Translations under genes and position numbers: made by a program | From: RHLJ01 sp963974345 | GTDB taxonomy: Bacteria > Bacteroidota > Rhodothermia > Balneolales > Balneolaceae | DNA length: 64,000 nucleotides | Direction of reading: 5' to 3' | Assembly (NCBI GenBank): GCA_963974345.1 | Contig: CAXBBW010000013.1 | Coordinates: 1-64,000, forward strand | Part shown: one piece after another, positions 1-7,984 of the stretch | Position numbering within the stretch: the stretch's first letter is position 1 | How the letters are laid out: each line of letters starts with the position of its first letter | The notes under the pieces: model-generated | Seen by the model: only the letters and a program-made list of their open reading frames with translations | The model's database searches: none | Told to the model about the DNA's origin: nothing

Positions 1-288
1 GAGTTTGGTGCTAGTTATAGCGTAGTTATAACTTCTGATCTCCCATCTATAGAGAATGGAATTCTTACGATTAGAGTTGGCTATAGTGGTTGCAATGCTG
101 GTCATTCTTTTGAGTTTAAAAATAGAATAACAAATTCATTGTCAGAAATTTGGTTACTTAAACTTACAAATGATCAACTCTGCGATGCCTATTTTGTGGA
201 AGACTTAGCTTTTGTTCTTTCAGAAAGTATTCTTAATTCTGATGAAATAGTCCTTGCTACTCCAAATGATGAAAGAATTTCTCTCTGA
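1..288 (+). CDS. C-terminal fragment of an unrecognised, probably exported protein
   Basis: The window opens inside a reading frame that runs 95 codons and stops at TGA (286-288). The visible part is rich in beta-strand-like residues and holds two cysteines, one in GYSGCNAGHSFEF and one in NDQLCDAYF. This resembles the C-terminal half of small exported or lipoproteins in Bacteroidota, but no family is recognised and the N-terminus with any signal peptide lies outside the window. The assignment as coding rests on the uninterrupted frame and sensible codon use only. Confidence 0.6.
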   Translation, partial: EFGASYSVVITSDLPSIENGILTIRVGYSGCNAGHSFEFKNRITNSLSEIWLLKLTNDQLCDAYFVEDLAFVLSESILNSDEIVLATPNDERISL

Positions 289-698
289 TTTCTTAAGTCA
301 ACGCTCTAAAAGTGACTAAGTTTTTCCAAGGTATCAAGAAATCTTTATCTAAATTACCAAGGACTGAAACCCTTCGCTTGAGTACTAAACTTATCGTGTA
401 AACGAGTAAATACATTATGACTGCTTTTTCAATTTTAAAAAGTATCCAGATCTAACTTCTTCTCTATTAGATAAAAGCTTTAAATGTGCTTCATTTTACT
501 ATTTCTAAACAGAATTTGTGTATCTCCCATTGGAGCCTGCCTAACGGCAGTCAGCGGTGGCCGAAATCAAACGTTTTTGATTTCAGAGGGAGGATGTGGT
601 GGTGGGAATAAAGTTAGAACCTATTACACCCCTAAATCCCTCTCAAGAAGGGACTTATTATATTGAACTAAATTAAAAGATTGTGAACTTATTCAAGC
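289..698. other. Gene-poor gap with repeat-like inverted sequences
   Basis: No convincing gene is present in these 410 bases. At 563-584 there is a perfect inverted repeat, GAAATCAAA-CGTT-TTTGATTTC, set in a more G-rich block (about 535-605) that differs in composition from the AT-rich surroundings and contains a second small palindrome, CTGCC-TAAC-GGCAG (about 537-553). At about 629-655 lies CCCCTAAATCCCTCTC followed by AAGAAGGGACT, a type of short repeat often scattered between genes in this phylum. The 60-codon frame here consists of this repeat and is not credible as a gene. Confidence 0.5.
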
Positions 699-3600
699 TC
701 ACATATTCCGTCTGTACTGGCCACCAACCTCATACAATGCATGTGAAATTTGTCCCAAGGAAGCGACTTTAACAGTTTCCATTAATTCTTCAAATAGATT
801 TCCGTTTTCTCTAGCTACGGTTTTAAGCTGGTCGATCGCTTTTTCTACTTCAGATTCATTTCGTTTCCAGAAAGCTTCTAAATTATCAATTTGTTGCTTC
901 TTCTCTTCTTCTGTAGAACGGATGAGTTCAACGGGTTTCTTATCTTCTTCAGAGCTTTTACCAAAAAAGGTATTTACCCCTATTATTGGAAGTTCACCAG
1001 AGTGTTTCTTGCTTTCGTAATACAAGCTTTCGTCTTGGATTTTTCCACGCTGATACATGCTTTCCATGGCTCCTAATACGCCACCTCTTTCCGTGATACG
1101 ATCAAACTCGGTAAGGATAGCTTCTTCTACCAAATCGGTGAGCTCTTCAATGAAGAAAGAGCCTTGATTTATATTTTCGTTTTTAGCCGTTCCCAACTCT
1201 TTATTTATGATCATTTGAATCGCTAAAGCTCTACGGACAGATTCTTCAGTTGGAGTGGTAATTGCTTCATCATAAGCATTGGTGTGCAATGAGTTACAAT
1301 TATCATAAATGGCTAATAATGCCTGTAAAGTTGTTCGAATATCATTGAACTGAATCTCCTGAGCATGTAATGATCTACCGCTAGTTTGAATATGATATTT
1401 CAGCTTTTGAGATCGATCGTTGGCATCATATTTATTCTTCATTGCTACTGCCCAAATTCGTCGTGCTACACGACCAATAACTGCATACTCAGGATCTAAT
1501 CCATTACTAAAAAAGAAGGATAAATTATGAGCGAAATCATCTACACTTAATCCACGCGCTAAATAGTATTCTACAAATGTAAACCCATTCGCTAAGGTGA
1601 AGGCTGCTTGAGTTACAGGATTCGCTCCTGCTTCAGCAATATGATAACCGGAAATAGATACGGAGTAATAATTACGGACTTTATTCTCTGTAAAATACTC
1701 CTGAATATCTCCCATCATTTTAAGGGCAAACTCCGTAGAAAATATACATGTATTTTGAGCCTGATCCTCTTTTAAGATATCAGCCTGAACAGTTCCTCTT
1801 ACCGAACTCAGTGTTTTCGATTTAATTTCAGCATAGACTTCTGGCTCAACCAATAGATCTCCAGTAACACCAAGAGTATTCAAACCAAAGCTATTATTCC
1901 CTTTTGGAATCTCATTAAAATAAGTCGGAGCTTCAATTCCACGTCCTTTAAAGAATGCTTGAATTTTCTGTTCTGCTTCTTCCCACTTCCCTTCTGCCTT
2001 CAAATATCGCTCAACTTCCTGATCAATTGCCGTATTCATATACATCGCTAAAATCATTGGTGCAGGACCGTTGATAGTCATAGATACAGAAGTGGTTGGA
2101 GAAGTAAGCTCAAAGCCAGAATAAAGCTTTTTCATATCATCTAGTGTACAAATACTTACTCCTGAATTTCCAATTTTACCATAAATATCAGGTCGAAAGC
2201 CAGGATCTTCTCCATACAAAGTAACCGAGTCGAAGGCTGTTGAAAGTCGAGCAGCTGGCAATCCTTCACTTACGTAATGAAATCTTTTATTGGTTCTTTC
2301 AGGAGTTCCTTCCCCAGCAAACATACGTGTTGGGTCTTCCCCTTCTCTTTTAAAAGGAAATACTCCTGCTGTATAAGGGAAATACCCAGGTAGATTTTCT
2401 TTGAGAGCAAATTTAAGCCGTTCCCCAGCATGTTTCGTTTTGGGGATTGCTACTCGTGGAATTTTCAACCCACTTAGAGACTCACGATATAACTCTGTTT
2501 TAATAACGTTATCACGTATTTTACTTTTAAAAACTTCACTTTGATAATTTTCTGAAAGCTCATCCCAATTCTCTAAAATAGCTTTTGGAGTTCTATCCAG
2601 TTCATCTTCCCATCGTGATTTCATTTTAGATAGTTGCTCAATAATAGGCTTTTCAACATCGTTAACTTCATCAAGTTGTGAAAGTGTCCCTCTGATTTCA
2701 TCCCATCTCGAAGCGATATCAACTTGCTGATTTGCCCATTCATGATAATTTCGAATGGTCTCGGATATCTCCGATAGATATCGAACTCTTTTCCCAGGAA
2801 TGATAGCTTGAGCCTGAATACTCTCTGCAGGCTTAGAATTGGTATAAATCGATGTTTCCCAGTTAAGCTCATACTTATCATTGATCCTGTCGACCATCGC
2901 TTTAAACAAGCGATTTACACCTTCGTCATTAAATTGAGCTGCAATAGTTGGAAATACCGCCATTTCTTCGGGTTTCGCGTGCCATTGTCCAGAATTTCGA
3001 AGCATTTGTTTACGAATATCGCGAAGTGCATCTAAAGACCCTTTCTTCTCAAACTTGTTTAATACTACCAAATCAGCTAAATCAAGCATATTGATTTTCT
3101 CAAGCTGAGTTGAAGCACCATATTCACTCGTCATCACATAAATCGGAATATCCGTCAAGTCTACAATCTCGGTTCCACTTTGACCGATTCCACTTGTTTC
3201 CACGATAATTAAATCGAAGCCAGATGCTTTGTACAAAGCGATCACAGATTCTAAAGCTGCACTTGTAGAACGATTTGAAGCTCGAGTTGCCAAACTTCTC
3301 ATAAATACTCGCTTAGTATCAATACTGTTCATACGAATTCGATCGCCAAGTAGTGCTCCGCCTGTTTTCAATCTGGATGGATCGACTGAAATAATACCGA
3401 TGGTGATATCCTCAAACTCGGTTAAAAAACGTCGTACTATTTCATCTGTTAAAGAGCTTTTTCCTGCGCCGCCTGTTCCTGTTATTCCTATTAAAGGAAT
3501 CTTATGATTACTATCAGATAATATCTCTTTACCATTGTCATACAATAATTTACAATTAGTATATTGAATAATATCTGAATCATTATTCTCTAACGAAGTA

Positions 3601-4163
3601 ATACATTTTGCAATCGAAATTGTATCTTTCTCTAGTACTTTAACGGGTTGAATTTTTTGCGTTCGAACAGGATCGAAATCACATTCTTTTAGCATGACAT
3701 TGATCATGCCTTGAAGTCCCATTTTACTTCCATCCTCTACTGAAAAAATACGAGTGACCCCTGCATTGTGAAGATCATCAATTTCTTCTTGAACAATAAC
3801 TCCTCCTCCGCCACCGAAAACTTTTATGTGATTAGCACCTTGTTCTGCTAATAACTCAACCATGTATTTAAAATATTCTACGTGTCCACCTTGGTAAGAA
3901 CTTATCGCTATTCCTTGCACATCTTCTTGGATTGCACAATTTACAATTTCATGAACAGATCTATTATGACCTAAATGAATCACCTCAGCTCCACTACCCT
4001 GTAAAATACGTCGCATAATGTTGATGCTTGCATCATGACCATCAAATAAACTTGCAGCTGTTACAAAGCGAATTTTGTGTTTTGCAGAATATGGCTTTGA
4101 AGAATACAAATCTTTGCTTTCAGTACCTTCTTTAATAATACTTGAATTTCCTTTAGTTGACAT
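699..4163 (-). CDS. icmF: Fused acyl-CoA mutase IcmF (isobutyryl-CoA mutase with G-protein chaperone)
   Basis: A 1154-residue adenosylcobalamin enzyme expected to interconvert isobutyryl-CoA and butyryl-CoA (some members also act on pivalyl- or isovaleryl-CoA). Domains in order: a B12-binding domain (about 30-165) with DGHDAS, whose His43 should ligate cobalt; a MeaB-type GTPase chaperone (about 225-450) with P-loop GTGGAGKSS and NKFEKKG; and the large TIM-barrel mutase half (about 570-1154). This domain order and length are diagnostic of IcmF. In the substrate pocket FPYTAGVFPF carries Phe where methylmalonyl-CoA mutase has Tyr, and DQAQNTCIF carries Gln where that enzyme has Arg, which argues against methylmalonyl-CoA as substrate. 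It stands alone, with a LacI-type operator just upstream. Confidence 0.93.
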   Translation of the reverse strand: MSTKGNSSIIKEGTESKDLYSSKPYSAKHKIRFVTAASLFDGHDASINIMRRILQGSGAEVIHLGHNRSVHEIVNCAIQEDVQGIAISSYQGGHVEYFKYMVELLAEQGANHIKVFGGGGGVIVQEEIDDLHNAGVTRIFSVEDGSKMGLQGMINVMLKECDFDPVRTQKIQPVKVLEKDTISIAKCITSLENNDSDIIQYTNCKLLYDNGKEILSDSNHKIPLIGITGTGGAGKSSLTDEIVRRFLTEFEDITIGIISVDPSRLKTGGALLGDRIRMNSIDTKRVFMRSLATRASNRSTSAALESVIALYKASGFDLIIVETSGIGQSGTEIVDLTDIPIYVMTSEYGASTQLEKINMLDLADLVVLNKFEKKGSLDALRDIRKQMLRNSGQWHAKPEEMAVFPTIAAQFNDEGVNRLFKAMVDRINDKYELNWETSIYTNSKPAESIQAQAIIPGKRVRYLSEISETIRNYHEWANQQVDIASRWDEIRGTLSQLDEVNDVEKPIIEQLSKMKSRWEDELDRTPKAILENWDELSENYQSEVFKSKIRDNVIKTELYRESLSGLKIPRVAIPKTKHAGERLKFALKENLPGYFPYTAGVFPFKREGEDPTRMFAGEGTPERTNKRFHYVSEGLPAARLSTAFDSVTLYGEDPGFRPDIYGKIGNSGVSICTLDDMKKLYSGFELTSPTTSVSMTINGPAPMILAMYMNTAIDQEVERYLKAEGKWEEAEQKIQAFFKGRGIEAPTYFNEIPKGNNSFGLNTLGVTGDLLVEPEVYAEIKSKTLSSVRGTVQADILKEDQAQNTCIFSTEFALKMMGDIQEYFTENKVRNYYSVSISGYHIAEAGANPVTQAAFTLANGFTFVEYYLARGLSVDDFAHNLSFFFSNGLDPEYAVIGRVARRIWAVAMKNKYDANDRSQKLKYHIQTSGRSLHAQEIQFNDIRTTLQALLAIYDNCNSLHTNAYDEAITTPTEESVRRALAIQMIINKELGTAKNENINQGSFFIEELTDLVEEAILTEFDRITERGGVLGAMESMYQRGKIQDESLYYESKKHSGELPIIGVNTFFGKSSEEDKKPVELIRSTEEEKKQQIDNLEAFWKRNESEVEKAIDQLKTVARENGNLFEELMETVKVASLGQISHALYEVGGQYRRNM

Positions 4164-4183
4164 CTATGATGTTTTTCAGTTCA

Positions 4184-4203
4184 TGGAAGCGTTTCCAAAC
4201 ATA
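4184..4203 (-). promoter_or_regulatory. LacI-family-type operator overlapping a candidate -7 element of icmF
   Basis: TGGAAGCGTTTCCA (4184-4197) is a near-perfect palindrome with a central CG, matching the catabolite-type (cre-like) operator pattern TGWAARCGYTWNCA at all but one position. It lies 20 bases upstream of the icmF start codon. On the minus strand it abuts TATGTTTG (4196-4203), which fits the Bacteroidota -7 consensus TAnnTTTG, although no clear TTG element was found at the usual distance. A bound LacI-type protein would sit on the transcription start. Which regulator binds is unknown; one LacI-family gene is present at 24.2 kb. Confidence 0.5.
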
Positions 4204-4262
4204 CGGTATTTTAAAGAGATTAATTCCTAAGTCTTATTAAAAACACGTAAAGATTTTGAGAC

Positions 4263-4811
4263 TCAATTTATTGTTGGATGATTAGTTATATTACCTCCAA
4301 TCCATAAATCTAACAGATTAAACTCTTCGATATACGGCTCTAATGCTGGCCAATCAGGTTTGAAGTAGTCAATTACTTTTTGTTGTTCTTTTATACCCGC
4401 TAGAATTCCATTTTTCATCATGTTTTTTTGATTATCAGAAACCATAGGAAGATTTTCAATTTCATTAATTTGGGATTCTACTCCCGCTCTCTCTTCGTCT
4501 AAACTCTTTTGATCTTTCATCGAGCCATACCCTGCATTTATTCTTTCACTAAGCTTATCAAATTCTTTAGGCTCATAACCGAGACTTTCTACCCAAAGAT
4601 TTCTTTCTTCATAATAGGCAACAATAACATCGTCATATTTGTCAGCTTCACTTTTATATTTTAATTGTAATTCATGGGCATTAATCATGGTAATAAACCA
4701 TTTCTTTACGTCTTTCTTTAATAAGGCTTCTTCAAATGGTTGTGCTTTAATCGTAAATGTGAATATTAAAAATGAAGTAAGCGCCAATGTTATAATTCTA
4801 GTCTTTTTCAT
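4263..4811 (-). CDS. Small exported protein of unknown function
   Basis: 182 residues if started at the ATG at 4809-4811, which gives a clean signal peptide (MKKTRIITLALTSFLIFTF, cleavage after about TIKAQ). A longer frame exists upstream, but it would bury this hydrophobic segment, so the shorter start is preferred. The mature part is charged and mostly helical with a likely coiled-coil stretch, and no domain is recognised. It is upstream of icmF on the same strand, but 99 bases with a candidate promoter separate them, so co-transcription is uncertain. Confidence 0.65.
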   Translation of the reverse strand: MKKTRIITLALTSFLIFTFTIKAQPFEEALLKKDVKKWFITMINAHELQLKYKSEADKYDDVIVAYYEERNLWVESLGYEPKEFDKLSERINAGYGSMKDQKSLDEERAGVESQINEIENLPMVSDNQKNMMKNGILAGIKEQQKVIDYFKPDWPALEPYIEEFNLLDLWIGGNITNHPTIN

Positions 4812-5013
4812 CTGTTTTAAAAAATACTTAGCTATTGTTTGAGTTTTCGAAATTACCAGAGGTTTATTCATTATCAATGTATTTATATAATAGAAACTAC
4901 TATATGGAAATAAAATTTCAATTCCTGTTCTTCTTAACCTCTTTTAAAACCTATTAAATGTATCTTGAAACTTTCGATAAATGTATTTAAGCGCTCAATA
5001 AGAATTTCATTGT

Positions 5014-5625
5014 ATGTTATCAAAGGATTTTATTTCGAATCAAAACATGATAGAAAAGCTTTCTGATTTGGGTGAATTAAGATCATTCAAAAAGAATGAA
5101 ACTATTCAGAATGAAGAAACCCTAATATACGCCCTTCCTATTGTAACAAAGGGTTCGATTAGAGTTCTTCAAACTGATGATGATTTTCGAGAGATGTTCT
5201 TGTACTACATCAAGCCCGGTGAAACTTGCATAATGTCGTTTTTGGGTGGCATTCAACAAGAGAAAAGTAAAATCAAGGCTGTTGCTGAGGAGGATTCTGA
5301 GGTATTGATGATCCCCATACATAAAATGGATTCAGTGATTCGTGAATACCCTGAATGGGTTGGATATATTTTTAAGGTTTACTACAACCGCTTTGAAGAA
5401 TTACTTGAAGTTGTAAATGAACTAACTTTTAAAAATATGGATGATCGTTTGCTTAGTTACCTCCAAAAGAAGAAAGTTGCTACGAAATCCTATACACTAT
5501 CTATAACACATGAACAAATTGCTAATGATCTTGGAACTGCAAGGGTAGTCGTATCACGTTTACTTAAGCAACTTGAGAATAAGAAACTTATCGAACTCGG
5601 TAGAAATAAAATTACGCTTCTGTAA
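5014..5625 (+). CDS. Crp/Fnr-family transcriptional regulator
   Basis: 203 residues with an N-terminal cyclic-nucleotide-binding-type beta barrel (about 15-120) and a C-terminal winged helix (about 145-203), where HEQIANDLGTARVVVSRLLK is the recognition helix-turn-helix. The effector pocket lacks the cAMP-binding signature of Crp, and the four-cysteine iron-sulfur motif of Fnr is absent; the single cysteine in GETCIMSFLGG is shared by many Bacteroidota homologues and could be redox-sensitive, which is inference. It precedes the rhodanese - thioredoxin - OsmC operon by 75 bases and is the likely regulator of that set. Confidence 0.88.
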   Translation: MLSKDFISNQNMIEKLSDLGELRSFKKNETIQNEETLIYALPIVTKGSIRVLQTDDDFREMFLYYIKPGETCIMSFLGGIQQEKSKIKAVAEEDSEVLMIPIHKMDSVIREYPEWVGYIFKVYYNRFEELLEVVNELTFKNMDDRLLSYLQKKKVATKSYTLSITHEQIANDLGTARVVVSRLLKQLENKKLIELGRNKITLL

Positions 5626-5657
5626 CAAAAGTGACTGAACTTGCTAGATCCATTTGA

Positions 5658-5686
5658 TAACTTTGTTAGGTAATCAAATCTCTAAC
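5658..5686 (+). promoter_or_regulatory. Candidate promoter and operator of the rhodanese operon
   Basis: TAACTTTG (5658-5665) matches the Bacteroidota -7 consensus TAnnTTTG. A TTG lies at 5641-5643, closer than the usual spacing, so the -33 element is doubtful. Immediately downstream an interrupted inverted repeat GTTAG-N12-CTAAC (5665-5669 and 5682-5686) could be an operator for the adjacent Crp/Fnr regulator. The arms are short. Confidence 0.35.
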
Positions 5687-5700
5687 CTATTAATTATATA

Positions 5701-6015
5701 ATGTTTCAGGCACTAAAATCAATATTCAGTACTAAAGAACCCGTCGATTTTAAAGAGTTATTAAAGAATGGAGCTTCCATAATCGATGTACGGACTCTCG
5801 GAGAGTTTAAAGGAGGTCATATTAAAGGCTCAAAGAATATCCCCCTTCAAACATTACAAAATAATTTTAAAAAAATAGATCAATCTAAACCAGTTATTGT
5901 ATGCTGTGCATCAGGGGCTAGAAGTAGTTCGGCTAAACGTCTATTAGAATCAAACGGATTTACAGACGTGTATAATGGTGGCGGATGGCAAATATTAGAT
6001 TATCAATTACAATAG
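5701..6015 (+). CDS. Single-domain rhodanese-like sulfurtransferase
   Basis: 104 residues, the length of a stand-alone rhodanese (GlpE/PspE type). The fold runs from IIDVRTLGEFKGGHIKGS (the conserved DxR and GHI segments) to the active-site loop VCCASGARSSSA, where the catalytic cysteine opens a CxxGxRS loop; the first of the CC pair is likely structural and the second catalytic. It is expected to carry a persulfide and transfer sulfane sulfur in the cytoplasm. It is the first gene of a four-gene run with 1 to 4 base gaps leading to a DUF2892 membrane protein, a thioredoxin and an OsmC protein. Confidence 0.88.
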   Translation: MFQALKSIFSTKEPVDFKELLKNGASIIDVRTLGEFKGGHIKGSKNIPLQTLQNNFKKIDQSKPVIVCCASGARSSSAKRLLESNGFTDVYNGGGWQILDYQLQ

Positions 6016-6016
6016 C

Positions 6017-6271
6017 GTGACTACACAAATCCTTCATACTATTTTATCAGATTGGCACTTAAGAAGAGTACTGGGCTTATTAGCTGGGATTTTCTTTTTG
6101 ATTCAATCCTTGATGTATAAAGATCCTATTGTTGGTTTATTAAGCGGCATTTTTTTCTTTCAAGTTCTAACAAATAAAGGTTGTTTTGGAAGATCAGGTT
6201 GCTCAATACCAAGTACAGATTTAAAAGAAGAAAATGAAAGTAAAGAACCAAATTATATCGAAGTAAACTGA
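6017..6271 (+). CDS. Small DUF2892/YgaP-type membrane protein with a Cys pair
   Basis: 84 residues from a GTG start that begins one base after the rhodanese stop. Two hydrophobic segments (about 18-34 and 38-52, the latter IVGLLSGIFFFQVLTN) form the two-helix hairpin of DUF2892, the membrane part that in YgaP is fused to a rhodanese. After the second helix comes KGCFGRSGCSIP, a cysteine pair that may cycle between thiol and disulfide. Here the rhodanese and membrane parts are separate neighbouring genes, which supports a shared role in handling reactive sulfur at the membrane. The tail is acidic and soluble. Confidence 0.75.
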   Translation: MTTQILHTILSDWHLRRVLGLLAGIFFLIQSLMYKDPIVGLLSGIFFFQVLTNKGCFGRSGCSIPSTDLKEENESKEPNYIEVN

Positions 6272-6275
6272 AATC

Positions 6276-6605
6276 ATGAATTCAACAAATAGCTCTATAA
6301 ATCTAACTTTCAGCGAATTGATTAATGGTGAGACTCCTGTTCTAGTTGATTTCTATACCGATTGGTGTGCTCCTTGTAAGATGATGGCTCCTATTCTTAA
6401 AGAATTAAAATCACAGCAAGGTGATAGTATAAATATTATAAAAATTAATGCTGAAAAGAATCCAGATGCTGCAATACGGTATCAGGTTCGAGGAGTACCG
6501 ACACTCATTCTATTTCAAAATGGTAAAATTTTATGGCAACAATCTGGGGTACTTCAAGCCAAACAACTTCAAAGTATTATTGAATCAAAAATTAAAGTGA
6601 ACTAA
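6276..6605 (+). CDS. Thioredoxin
   Basis: 109 residues with the classical fold and an active site DWCAPCK (WCxPC with Ala-Pro), followed by the conserved cis-proline in VRGVPTLILF. It lacks a signal peptide and is therefore a cytoplasmic dithiol reductase. It is encoded four bases after the DUF2892 gene and one base before the OsmC gene, so it probably reduces partners made by the same operon, namely the rhodanese persulfide and oxidised OsmC. It may be a dedicated copy rather than the main housekeeping thioredoxin; the window cannot decide. Confidence 0.93.
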   Translation: MNSTNSSINLTFSELINGETPVLVDFYTDWCAPCKMMAPILKELKSQQGDSINIIKINAEKNPDAAIRYQVRGVPTLILFQNGKILWQQSGVLQAKQLQSIIESKIKVN

Positions 6606-6606
6606 G

Positions 6607-7062
6607 ATGAATACAACTCACAACTATGAAATAAATTTAGAATGGAATTCAGAGCGTATTGGAGAAGTAAGCTCTCCCGTACTTAACAATTCTATTGAAA
6701 TTGCTACACCACCTGAATTTCCTAAAGGAATTGCGGGAATATGGTCTCCAGAACATCTTTTTGTTGCATCGGTGAGCAGTTGCTTAATGACAACATTTTT
6801 AGCTATCGCTGAAAATTCAAAGCTTGAATTTTTAAGTTTAGATATAAATGCTAATGGAACTTTAGATAGAAAGGATGGAAAATTTCTGATTAGTAAAATA
6901 GAACTCAAACCAATTTTAACTATTCCTAATGAAACTAATCGGGATAAAGCAGAACGTATACTTAACAAATCTGAGGCTGCTTGCCTTATTTCTAACTCTA
7001 TTCTTTCAGAAATTAGTATGGAACCAAAAATTCTGATTTCTGATCCAGAATTAGTGAATTAA
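6607..7062 (+). CDS. OsmC/Ohr-family thiol peroxidase-like protein
   Basis: 151 residues with the OsmC fold. The two conserved redox cysteines are visible: one in SVSSCLMTTFLAIAE and one in EAACLISNSIL. Members reduce organic hydroperoxides in the cytoplasm, and some have a role in detoxifying reactive sulfur. The N-terminal IAGIWSPEHLFVAS is the family's conserved segment before the first cysteine. This is the last gene of the rhodanese - DUF2892 - thioredoxin run and converges on the mscS-type gene 13 bases away. The exact substrate cannot be read from the sequence. Confidence 0.87.
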   Translation: MNTTHNYEINLEWNSERIGEVSSPVLNNSIEIATPPEFPKGIAGIWSPEHLFVASVSSCLMTTFLAIAENSKLEFLSLDINANGTLDRKDGKFLISKIELKPILTIPNETNRDKAERILNKSEAACLISNSILSEISMEPKILISDPELVN

Positions 7063-7075
7063 TTCATTTTATAGA

Positions 7076-7984
7076 TTAGTCTTTTGCATCAGTACTAGAA
7101 CCTTCGTTGTCTGGCTTTTCCTTAGGATTTTTGTAAACAATAGTTCGGTATGGAAATGGAATTTCAATTCCTTCTCGATCGAAACGCTTTTTAACACTTT
7201 CCATTGTATCAGCACCAATTATAAAGGCATCTGGCGGATTTGCTGTTGTAGCCCACGCTCTTAGATTTACTGAGAAATCACCAAGTGATATCACTCGTAC
7301 GGGTACTATTTCTACTCCTTGATCAATTTCTTCTTGGGTTCTATAGTCTTTGAAATTTGGATGAACAAGTATCTCTTCTTGAATAATCTTACGAGCTAAG
7401 TCGATATCTGAGTCATAGCTAATTCCAAAATCGATCCACTTTATGATTTTATCCTCTTTATAATTAGAGTTGATAAGAACTTCGTCACTAATCACAGAAT
7501 TTGGAATAATGATTCGTTTATTTTCAAAACTACGAATTACCGTGTGACGCAGATTTATATCTTCCACCACACCCATTAAATCTGTTCGTATTTGTAACCG
7601 GTCATTAATTTTATATGGTTTAAAAATAACAATGAAAATACCACCTACAATATTCGACAGAGCTTGTTGAGAAGCAAACCCAATTGCTATTGCAAATAAT
7701 CCCGCTCCTGCTAGTAAAGAAGCTGCAATTACTCTTAAAGGGGGAATCATATAAATTGCAAAACTAATGCCGGTTAGATAAATTAGAACAGAAACACCCC
7801 TTTTTAAAAACTTTAGGTTAGTTAAATCATGTGCCTCACTTTCTCCAAGCTCTGCTTTCTTAATCGCCTTGTTAAAAATTCTTCTAGTAATCGTGGCAAT
7901 TATAAAAGTAGCAACCAGAATAAGTCCAATAATAATTGGTAAATGCCAAATCTGAGGTATGTATTCTAGAATTTTTTCTTCCAT
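7076..7984 (-). CDS. Small-conductance mechanosensitive channel (MscS family)
   Basis: 302 residues. Transmembrane helices lie at about 14-33, 62-82 and 88-115; the last, rich in Gly and Ala (SLLAGAGLFAIAIGFASQQA), is the pore-lining helix and is followed by the conserved beta-domain sequence KPYKINDRLQI. The cytoplasmic vestibule follows, with PNSVISDEVLINSNY. The family opens under membrane tension and releases solutes during osmotic downshock. Its ATG overlaps the stop of the upstream lipoprotein gene by one base (TAATG), so the two are translationally coupled. Confidence 0.92.
   Translation of the reverse strand: MEEKILEYIPQIWHLPIIIGLILVATFIIATITRRIFNKAIKKAELGESEAHDLTNLKFLKRGVSVLIYLTGISFAIYMIPPLRVIAASLLAGAGLFAIAIGFASQQALSNIVGGIFIVIFKPYKINDRLQIRTDLMGVVEDINLRHTVIRSFENKRIIIPNSVISDEVLINSNYKEDKIIKWIDFGISYDSDIDLARKIIQEEILVHPNFKDYRTQEEIDQGVEIVPVRVISLGDFSVNLRAWATTANPPDAFIIGADTMESVKKRFDREGIEIPFPYRTIVYKNPKEKPDNEGSSTDAKD

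Noticed and set aside
484..666. 60-codon plus-strand frame in the first gap
   Set aside because: It consists of inverted-repeat and repeat-like sequence, has no start signal or recognisable protein features, and lies in a non-coding gap.
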